The position numbers were made by a program, and so were the translations under genes. Shown here one piece after another: positions 1 through 5,287 of a DNA stretch of 5,859 nt. Source of the stretch: Oscillospiraceae bacterium (lineage in GTDB: Bacteria > Bacillota_A > Clostridia > Oscillospirales > Oscillospiraceae); the NCBI GenBank assembly GCA_016302005.1, contig JAEDOK010000103.1:1-5859 (forward strand). Direction: 5' to 3'. The notes under the pieces are model-generated. The model did not search any database and was not told the origin of the DNA. It saw only the letters and a program-made list of their open reading frames with translations. Positions within the stretch are counted from its first letter, which is position 1. Each line of letters starts with the position of its first letter.

Positions 1-53
1 CCGTACGCACGGTGGTGTGAGAGGTCGGCTAGGAAACTAGCCTCCTACTCGAT
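1..53 (+). mobile_element. 3' end of a bacterial group II intron (end of domain V, domain VI)
   Basis: The first 53 bases resemble the terminal part of a group II self-splicing intron. Bases 1-16 look like the 3' strand of domain V. Bases 19-50 fold as domain VI: GGCTAG (27-32) pairs perfectly with CTAGCC (37-42) around a GAAA loop. Below it, GAG/AGG (19-24) pairs with CCT (44-46) and CTC (48-50), leaving A47 unpaired. An unpaired A six to seven bases before an end reading GAT is the expected lariat branch point and 3' splice site, so the intron probably ends at 53 or 54. The catalytic core and any reverse transcriptase/maturase gene would be off the left edge on the + strand, convergent with rpoN. 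The identification rests on the remembered pattern of bacterial intron ends plus the visible fold; the exact class and boundary are uncertain. Confidence 0.72.
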
Positions 54-127
54 TAAGATCGTGGAATATTGCGCTGCTGTCTTGCGGCGCGGACGTGCCG
101 CGGTTACAATAAGTGTAGGGCAGAGCA
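54..127. other. short non-coding spacer between intron end and rpoN stop
   Basis: I see no gene in these 74 bases. If the intron call is right, this is its 3' exon, the original region downstream of rpoN. A GC-rich dyad is present: CGCGG (88-92) pairs with CCGCG (98-102) around a 5-base loop, with an overlapping alternative pairing of GCGGC (84-88) and GCCGC (97-101). Neither strand has a T-run after it, so it is not a convincing intrinsic terminator for rpoN. Confidence 0.5.
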
Positions 128-1468
128 CTACGCTTTGCGGCTTGCGGCGGAGGGGATATGCAGCGCGTCGCGGTATTTCGCCACGGTGCGGCGGGAGAGC
201 GGAATACCCTGCTCCGTTAACAGCTCGCTCAGACGCTGATCCGACAACGGCGCGTGTTTATCCTCCGCCCGGATCAGCGCCGCAATGCGTTTTTTTGCCA
301 GATCGGAAGAGACGCTGCCGGTTTTTCCAAGCCCTGCGGTGAAAAGATCGCTCATCTTCCAGGCACCGTGCGGAGTTTGGATGTATTTTCCGTTCAGCGC
401 ACGGCTGACGGTCGAGACGCTGAGATGGGTCGAAAGGGCGAGCTGCTGCATCGTCATGGGCTGCAGAGGGGAATGTCCGTCAAAGAAGTCGCGCTGCTTT
501 TGAAGGATTTCGTCGGCACAGCGGAGGATCGTGTCCTCCCGGCGGGAAACGCAGCGTATCAGCCACTCCGCCTGCGTGATCTTCTCCGAGATATAGCGGC
601 GAACCTCACGATCCTCGGATTCCTTTTGCAGCTTCCGGTAAAACGTGCTGATGCGAAGCGAGAAATCGTTCGCGCGGTTGAGTACCGCGTGACGCCCGTT
701 TTCGTCCTCGAAGACCAGCACGTCGGGCGTCAAATAGCTGCTCTCCTCTTTGAAAGAAAAACTACTGCACGGAAAGGGGGTAAGTGCGCGGATCGTCTCG
801 CCTGCGGCGATCACGTCTTTTTCATCCGCGTCCAAAGCGGCGGCGATCGTAACATATGCGTGTCTGCCGAGGGATTTCAAATGCGACTGCGCGATCCGGT
901 AAGCCAGCCCCGTTTCGCCGCGCGCAGCGAGCTGCAGGCAAAGACACTCGGACAGATCGCGGGCGCAAACGCCTGCCGGATCCAGACTTTGCACAAGCCG
1001 GATCGCCGCCAGCAGCTTCGGAAGCTCCGCAGCATCCGCAAGCGACCTGGCATCCTCACGCAGATAGCCGTCTTTGTCAAGGCAGCGTACAACATATTCC
1101 GCCCAGCGGTATTCCTCGGCGCTCAGACGTTTTTGGGAAAGCTGATAGAGCAGATGCGACACCAGATCCTCGTCATAATCGGCGGTACTGCGGTCAACAT
1201 AGTCCCGCGGGGTCTGCTGCGCGTTAGCGGCACCGGTGTGCGCAAAGCCGCAGTCGTCCGGCTCATCCTCCGTGCCGTCCGTCCGGGGCGTTTCCGCCTG
1301 CACGCTCAGCGATTCGTGCGGCAGCTCACTTTCAAGCACCGGGTTTTCGAGCAGTGCATTGGAGATCAGTCCCTGCAGCTGGCACAGATCCATTTGCAGG
1401 ATCTGCATGGCCGTGATGAGCCGCGGATGAAGCTGCTGTGTCGTTTTTTGCTCGTGAAGAAGCTGCAA
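128..1468 (-). CDS. rpoN: RNA polymerase sigma-54 factor RpoN
   Basis: Sigma-54 directs RNA polymerase to -24/-12 promoters and forms a closed complex that needs an AAA+ activator to melt DNA. The 446-residue product has the full family architecture. A Gln/Leu-rich region I (about 1-46, with QQL and LLENPVLE) is followed by an acidic region II (about 47-95). The core-binding domain includes LDKDGYL near 130-136 and SLDPAGVCARDL near 161-172. The helix-turn-helix is around 338-368 (STVSRALNGKYIQTP), and the RpoN box reads SRRTVAKYRD at 425-434 (family consensus ARRTVAKYRE). I chose the TTG start at 1468 because region I begins there and AAAAGGAGG lies 9 bases upstream. An in-frame ATG at 1549 would add 27 basic residues atypical of the family and lies upstream of the predicted transcription start. 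The gene is divergent from a PTS operon preceded by a sigma-54 promoter, suggesting local partnership. Length and motifs look intact. Confidence 0.97.
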   Translation of the reverse strand: MQLLHEQKTTQQLHPRLITAMQILQMDLCQLQGLISNALLENPVLESELPHESLSVQAETPRTDGTEDEPDDCGFAHTGAANAQQTPRDYVDRSTADYDEDLVSHLLYQLSQKRLSAEEYRWAEYVVRCLDKDGYLREDARSLADAAELPKLLAAIRLVQSLDPAGVCARDLSECLCLQLAARGETGLAYRIAQSHLKSLGRHAYVTIAAALDADEKDVIAAGETIRALTPFPCSSFSFKEESSYLTPDVLVFEDENGRHAVLNRANDFSLRISTFYRKLQKESEDREVRRYISEKITQAEWLIRCVSRREDTILRCADEILQKQRDFFDGHSPLQPMTMQQLALSTHLSVSTVSRALNGKYIQTPHGAWKMSDLFTAGLGKTGSVSSDLAKKRIAALIRAEDKHAPLSDQRLSELLTEQGIPLSRRTVAKYRDALHIPSAASRKA

Positions 1469-1477
1469 GGCTACATA

Positions 1478-1486
1478 CCTCCTTTT
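1478..1486 (-). promoter_or_regulatory. ribosome-binding site deciding the TTG start of rpoN
   Basis: Read on the - strand this is AAAAGGAGG, a near-perfect Shine-Dalgarno, followed by 9 bases and then TTG at 1468. The ATG that lies between them is out of frame and is followed at once by TAG, so it cannot start rpoN. This supports a TTG start and a 446-residue protein. Confidence 0.85.
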
Positions 1487-1505
1487 GCCTGCCCGTGGGA
1501 GACGC

Positions 1506-1530
1506 AAAAATCGGCTGCGTTTTTGGCAGC
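1506..1530 (-). promoter_or_regulatory. small stem-loop with T-run in the rpoN leader (possible attenuator)
   Basis: On the - strand GCTGC (1530-1526), a 7-base loop and GCAGC (1518-1514) can form a 5-bp hairpin, followed three bases later by five T residues (1510-1506). It lies between the predicted rpoN promoter and its ribosome-binding site. The stem is short and could be chance. A weak attenuator or mRNA structure is possible but unproven. Confidence 0.2.
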
Positions 1531-1551
1531 GCGTTTTGCCGGCTACCAAGG

Positions 1552-1580
1552 ATTGTAGCGCGAAAGTCGAAAGATGTCAA
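1552..1580 (-). promoter_or_regulatory. sigma-70-type promoter for rpoN
   Basis: On the - strand the -35 hexamer TTGACA (1580-1575) matches consensus fully, the spacer is the ideal 17 bases, and the -10 hexamer TACAAT (1557-1552) matches five of six bases. Transcription would begin near 1545, giving a leader of about 77 bases before the TTG start of rpoN. This looks like a strong housekeeping promoter, implying that sigma-54 is made fairly constitutively unless something bound nearby interferes. Confidence 0.8.
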
Positions 1581-1605
1581 GGCGGTGGGGATGAGAAGCG
1601 AAAAA

Positions 1606-1619
1606 CACTATTTGTAGTG
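1606..1619. repeat. inverted repeat CACTA-N4-TAGTG overlapping the -24 element
   Basis: CACTA (1606-1610) and TAGTG (1615-1619) form a perfect 5-bp dyad with a 4-base centre, and the right arm runs into the -24 GG of the sigma-54 promoter. CACTAT recurs directly at 1632-1637, on the -12 element, 26 bases away. The placement fits an operator that would block sigma-54 binding better than an activator site, since bEBP sites usually lie further upstream. Chance is not excluded for arms this short. Confidence 0.35.
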
Positions 1620-1633
1620 GCACGGGATTTGCA
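1618..1633 (+). promoter_or_regulatory. sigma-54 (-24/-12) promoter of the PTS operon
   Basis: The sequence TGGCACGGGATTTGCA matches the sigma-54 consensus TGGCACG-N4-TTGCW at every fixed position. The -24 GG (1619-1620) and -12 GC (1631-1632) are separated by exactly 10 bases, as required. Transcription is predicted to start near 1644, giving a leader of about 28 bases before the EIIA start. The sigma-54 gene is divergent and a sigma-54 activator gene lies in the operon, so the promoter, its sigma factor and its likely activator are all local. An upstream activator site was not identified with confidence. Confidence 0.93.
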
Positions 1634-1671
1634 CTATACAAAAGCAGAAACAAAAGGAGGCGTATATTCGA

Positions 1672-2094
1672 ATGAATATTGGTGTTTTTGAAAGCAACAT
1701 CCCCGGTATCCTGCTGATGTCCCACGGGCCGCTCTGCCAGGCGCTGCTGGAATCCGCGAAAATGCTGGGCGGTGAGGCCGCAAATGTCGTGGCTCTGCCG
1801 CTGTTTGAAAATGCGGATATTGAAGCATACGGCGCGGAGGCGATGGCGATCTATCGCTCCATGCCGCAGGGCTCGATCGTGCTGTTCGACCTGGCTGGCG
1901 GCACACCGTTTAATCAAATGCTGATGAAAAGCAACGGTGAGAGCTTTTCCGGGATGTGCGGCGTGAATCTGCCGATCCTGATGGAGGCACTGGCCTTGCG
2001 GGAGAGCCTGCAGGGCGATGCGCTGATCGACGCTTTGATGGAATCTGCAAGTATGTCCATTGTCAATTTGAAGGGTTTTTTCATGGAACTGTAA
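1672..2094 (+). CDS. PTS mannose-family EIIA component
   Basis: This 140-residue protein is a stand-alone EIIA of the mannose/fructose/sorbose (EIIA-Man fold) family, a cytoplasmic carrier that takes phosphate from HPr and passes it to a cognate EIIB. The phospho-acceptor is His18 in LLMSHGPL. The second signature, DLAGGTPFN at about residues 83-91, corresponds to the DLFGGSPFN-type loop of the family, and GVNLPIL follows near 107-113. Full length matches the usual size of about 140 residues. Compared with many relatives the N-terminus has about eight extra residues before the first strand. AAAGGAGG (1653-1660) precedes the ATG by 11 bases, slightly long but the only good site. It is the first gene after the sigma-54 promoter. 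No EIIB, EIIC or EIID is in the window, so it may serve a downstream permease or act mainly as a phospho-signal to the regulator encoded next. The substrate cannot be inferred. Confidence 0.93.
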   Translation: MNIGVFESNIPGILLMSHGPLCQALLESAKMLGGEAANVVALPLFENADIEAYGAEAMAIYRSMPQGSIVLFDLAGGTPFNQMLMKSNGESFSGMCGVNLPILMEALALRESLQGDALIDALMESASMSIVNLKGFFMEL

Positions 2095-2152
2095 AATACA
2101 CTTAGGGAAGCTCTGCGTCGATCCGATGGAGGATCCGGAGGTTCCTTGGAAC

Positions 2153-2157
2153 GGAGG
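2153..2157 (+). promoter_or_regulatory. ribosome-binding site deciding the TTG start of the activator
   Basis: GGAGG here sits 7 bases before the TTG at 2165. Two further GGAGG copies lie at 2128-2132 and 2137-2141, but the in-frame ATG at 2126 has no Shine-Dalgarno before it. TTG at 2165 is therefore the favoured start. Confidence 0.75.
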
Positions 2158-2164
2158 TGCATTT

Positions 2165-4951
2165 TTGAGAAAAGACACTGTACTGGAGTATGTTCTGTCT
2201 CTGTGCGGGAAGCAGGACCCGCTCGTCGGAGTGACAGCACAGGAAGTCTCTGATGCGCTGGGCATTTGGCGCAACGACGCTGCGGTCGATCTGAATAAGC
2301 TGGTGGCGGAAGGCAAGCTGCGCCGGAGCGGAAAAAAGAACATCCGGTTCTTCCCGGAAAACACGGAGCAGAGATCGCAGCCGCAGGACGCGGAAAAAGC
2401 GGAGGAGCTGCACGGCGAGGCTGCACAGAGCAAGGCGTTTTCAAGACTTGTCGGTGCGGACGGCAGCCTGAAATACCAGCTTCGCGTGGCAAAGGCCGCT
2501 GTGACCTACCCGCCCTACGGGCTGAATATGCTGATCACCGGCTCAACGGGCAGCGGCAAGAGCTACTTTGCCCGCACGATCTGGGAGTATGCGAAGGAAG
2601 TGGGGGCGTTCCGGACTGCCCGCGAGGATGCCCCGTTCGTCGTATTCAACTGTGCCGAATACGCCGACAATCCGCAGCTTCTGCTCTCGCATCTGTTCGG
2701 GTACAAAAAGGGCGCGTTCACCGGCGCGTTCGAGGATAAGCCGGGCATTGTGGAGGAGGCAAACGGCGGCATCCTGTTTTTGGATGAGATCCACTGCCTT
2801 TCCGCCTCCGGGCAGGAGACGTTCTTCACCCTGCTCGATACCGGCGTATTCCACCGCATCGGCGACAATGCGCCGCGAAATTCCCGGTTCATGCTCATTG
2901 GCGCGACGACGAAGCCTCTGACGGAGCTGCTGGAGACCTTCCTGCGGCGAATGCCGGTGCTGATCACCATGCCGACGCTGTCCGAGCGTCCGATGAAGGA
3001 GCGCCTTGAGCTGGTCGAGCACTTCTACTCGGAGGAAGCGGCGCACATCGGAAAAAAGCTCCGCATTAAAAAAGGCGCACTGAACAGCATTTTGGACTAT
3101 TCGCTGCATTCCAATCTGGGCGCACTGAAAAATATGGTGCAGATCTCCTGCGCCAAGGCGTTTCTGCGTGCGAATGTTTCCGGCGCGGTTCGTGATGAGA
3201 TCGAGGTCACCTTCTCGGATCTGTCCTTTCAGACCTACAACATCTCCGACGAGAGCAGACAGTACCCGAACGGTACGCTTCGATTCACCGAGGATCTTGT
3301 GGTCCCGAACGAACGGACGCCGAACGGCTTTGCGGAGGACTCGTCCCTTGTGGACATCTACGACTTTGTCGAGACGCGGCTTGCGGCGAGTGCGCTGCAA
3401 AAGCAGGAATCCGGCGATATTCAGCAGTATATCGCCTCGGAGATCAATAACTACTATCTCGGCATGGAGCAGGCGCTCCAGTCTTCGGATGTGGACCGGC
3501 AGATGCTTGACCGCGTTCTGTTTCCGGGCTGCATCGGCATTTGCAGTGAGTTTTTGAGTATGGCGGCGCGGGAGCTGGGGCAGGTCTATCCGCCGATTGC
3601 CGCGACGCTGCTGGCGATGCATATCAGCCAGTATGTCAGCCGGATGCGCTCGGAGCAGCCGGTGTTTCCGTTCAGCGTGCGCGACGGCATGAGCGGCTAT
3701 TCGCGCGAAATGCAGTTTCTGCAAAAGAACAAGGACTGGCTCTCCGTTGCGATCAAGGCGAAAATATCCGACGATGAAATGAATTGCCTTGCCATTCTGC
3801 TGCGGCAGGCGGGCGAGAAAAAGGACAAGCCCTCGGTCTGGATCACCCTGGTGTCCGGCAGCGACGGCGTGGCGGCCGGCATGGCGAAGTATCTCAATTC
3901 CGTCCATCGCACCACACACATCCACTGGGTCGACAGCAACGGATCGGACATCCTGTTTAACGCCTTGTGCGAGAACGTCGCCAATTTCCACGGAACCTGC
4001 GGCAACATGATATTTACGGATATTCAGGCACTGGCGACGCTCGAATCCGAGCTGGTCAAGGCGACGGGGATCGCCTGTAAGGTCGTCCCGATCCTCGAGC
4101 AAAAGCTTTTGCTCAAGGCGATCCGCCTGACGTTCAATCCGGCCGCCAGCGATCTTGAACAGATGAAGCGCCAGATCCTTGAGGAATATTCCAGACAGCT
4201 CCAGCATTATTTCCTCGCCTCCGGGATCGACCTGACCGCCGCGGTGCAAAGCGCAAACATGAAGCACGAGCGCCTGATCCTTTCCATCTGCGTGACCGGT
4301 ATCGGAAGCGCAAAAAGCGTGAAGGAGATTCTGGAAAAGCGCCTGTCCTATATTCCGGGACTGCGCGTGGTTGCGATCAGCTCGCTGGAGAATATGGAGC
4401 AGATCGCAAGCACCTATGCAGACACGCTGCAGCTTGCGGTCGGCACGGTCGACCCGCGTATCCCGAACGTCCCGTTTGTCACGGCAGACCGCGTTTTCAG
4501 CAACAAGGGGATCATGGAGATCGCCTCTCTGCTTGACGACTGGAGCGGCGACGGAGGACAGAAGGACACCGAAGCCGACGGCCTGACAAGCAGCGAGACC
4601 TATGCGCTGCTGATCGAAAGCCTGCGGTTTTTGGCACCGCACGTCGACCAGGAGCTTGCCACAAGCTGCATACAGGAAATGACCCGTATTCTGGAGACGG
4701 ATTACTACAAAAAGCCGATGCCGCAGGATGTGCGGGTGCGGCTGTTTATGCACGCGGCAGCAATGCTCGAGAGGATCACCGACGGGGAGACGCTGCAGCC
4801 GGAGCCGGAGCATGAAGCCCTGCTGCAGCAAAAGACGCAGTGGTTTGCATTCCTGAAGGAGCTGATCCGGCGCGCTTTTGCACCGTTTGGTCTGGAAATA
4901 CCCCGTACGGAATATTTGTATTTTATGCTGTCTCTTCCTGAGACACTCTAA
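2165..4951 (+). CDS. LevR/ManR-family sigma-54-dependent activator with PTS regulation domains
   Basis: This is a bacterial enhancer-binding protein that uses ATP hydrolysis to open sigma-54 promoters under control of PTS phosphorylation. At 928 residues from TTG it is close to B. subtilis LevR. Domains in order: an N-terminal winged helix (about 5-65, DNA binding); an AAA+ domain with Walker A GSTGSGKS at 126-133, GAFTGA at 183-188 (sigma-54 contact), Walker B ILFLDE ending at 207-208, and candidate arginine fingers R261/R262; PRD1 (about 395-500, with His486 in AMHISQYVSRM); an EIIA-Man-like domain (about 557-647); an EIIB-Gat-like domain (about 705-790, Cys709 in ICVTGIGSAK); and PRD2 (about 815-928, His826 and His863). 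In the EIIA-like domain the usual phospho-accepting His is replaced by Ser564 (LVSGSDG), so that input appears lost, while the Cys and PRD His positions are kept. An upstream in-frame ATG at 2126 lacks a ribosome-binding site. The gene lies 70 bases after EIIA and 24 before HPr, so it probably activates its own operon. That target is an inference. Confidence 0.93.
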   Translation: MRKDTVLEYVLSLCGKQDPLVGVTAQEVSDALGIWRNDAAVDLNKLVAEGKLRRSGKKNIRFFPENTEQRSQPQDAEKAEELHGEAAQSKAFSRLVGADGSLKYQLRVAKAAVTYPPYGLNMLITGSTGSGKSYFARTIWEYAKEVGAFRTAREDAPFVVFNCAEYADNPQLLLSHLFGYKKGAFTGAFEDKPGIVEEANGGILFLDEIHCLSASGQETFFTLLDTGVFHRIGDNAPRNSRFMLIGATTKPLTELLETFLRRMPVLITMPTLSERPMKERLELVEHFYSEEAAHIGKKLRIKKGALNSILDYSLHSNLGALKNMVQISCAKAFLRANVSGAVRDEIEVTFSDLSFQTYNISDESRQYPNGTLRFTEDLVVPNERTPNGFAEDSSLVDIYDFVETRLAASALQKQESGDIQQYIASEINNYYLGMEQALQSSDVDRQMLDRVLFPGCIGICSEFLSMAARELGQVYPPIAATLLAMHISQYVSRMRSEQPVFPFSVRDGMSGYSREMQFLQKNKDWLSVAIKAKISDDEMNCLAILLRQAGEKKDKPSVWITLVSGSDGVAAGMAKYLNSVHRTTHIHWVDSNGSDILFNALCENVANFHGTCGNMIFTDIQALATLESELVKATGIACKVVPILEQKLLLKAIRLTFNPAASDLEQMKRQILEEYSRQLQHYFLASGIDLTAAVQSANMKHERLILSICVTGIGSAKSVKEILEKRLSYIPGLRVVAISSLENMEQIASTYADTLQLAVGTVDPRIPNVPFVTADRVFSNKGIMEIASLLDDWSGDGGQKDTEADGLTSSETYALLIESLRFLAPHVDQELATSCIQEMTRILETDYYKKPMPQDVRVRLFMHAAAMLERITDGETLQPEPEHEALLQQKTQWFAFLKELIRRAFAPFGLEIPRTEYLYFMLSLPETL

Positions 4952-4975
4952 AATCAGACAAGAGGAGAAGAAAAT

Positions 4976-5242
4976 ATGCTGAGTAGAAAGGTTACGGTTA
5001 AGAACGAGTCCGGTCTGCACGCCCGCCCTGCGAACCAGTTCGTGAAGGAGGCGATCCGCCACACCGGGTGTAATGTGTTTATTGAAAAAGACGGCAGAAG
5101 GTATAACGGGAAGTCGATCGTTTCGGTGCTCACCGCGTGCGTGAAATGCGGCACGGAGATCGAGCTTGTTGTTGAGGGCGAAAATGAAGCGCAGACCCTG
5201 TGTGATCTGGTCGCGGCCGTTGAATCCGGCTTGGGTGAATAA
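4976..5242 (+). CDS. ptsH: phosphocarrier protein HPr
   Basis: HPr is the small cytoplasmic carrier that accepts phosphate from Enzyme I and hands it to EIIA proteins and to PRD-type regulators. The 88-residue product has the active-site motif GLHARPA with His15, and the regulatory-serine motif NGKSI with Ser47, equivalent to Ser46 of Gram-positive HPrs, the target of HPr kinase/phosphorylase. Retention of this serine suggests the protein can take part in CcpA-type catabolite control if the kinase exists in this genome. Four cysteines (32, 55, 58, 76) are present, including CVKC at 55-58, where family members more often have a segment like SLAAKQG. AGAGGAG lies about 8 bases before the ATG. 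It follows the activator by 24 bases and precedes Enzyme I by 45, consistent with one operon. It could be a paralogue dedicated to this operon rather than the only HPr of the cell. Confidence 0.95.
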   Translation: MLSRKVTVKNESGLHARPANQFVKEAIRHTGCNVFIEKDGRRYNGKSIVSVLTACVKCGTEIELVVEGENEAQTLCDLVAAVESGLGE

Positions 5243-5287
5243 GCGGAGACCGGGATAAGCCGCACAACGAAGAGAGGAGACGCGTAT

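Noticed and set aside
84..102. GC-rich hairpin as an intrinsic terminator of rpoN
   Set aside because: The stem is only 5 bp and neither strand has a T-tract after it.
82..110. Possible + strand sigma-70 promoter TTGCGG-N17-TACAAT downstream of the intron end
   Set aside because: The -35 matches only half of consensus and no + strand gene follows; it would only give rpoN antisense RNA. It is probably chance.
1380..1398. Second sigma-54-like site (TGGCAC followed by TTGCA) on the + strand inside rpoN
   Set aside because: GG and GC are separated by 13 bases instead of the required 10, and it lies antisense within a coding region.
254..1558. Long open frame (434 codons) on the + strand opposite rpoN
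   Set aside because: It lies antisense to a clear, intact RpoN, has no recognisable domain and no good ribosome-binding site. Stop-poor antisense frames are common in GC-rich coding DNA.
2126..2164. ATG at 2126 as the start of the activator
   Set aside because: No Shine-Dalgarno precedes it and the added 13 residues look non-conserved, whereas TTG at 2165 has GGAGG 7 bases upstream.
2543..5062. Very long open frame (839 codons) on the - strand opposite the activator and HPr
   Set aside because: The sense strand has unambiguous AAA+, PRD and HPr motifs. The antisense product is rich in Arg, His, Gln and Leu, shows no family pattern, and is best explained as a codon-bias shadow.
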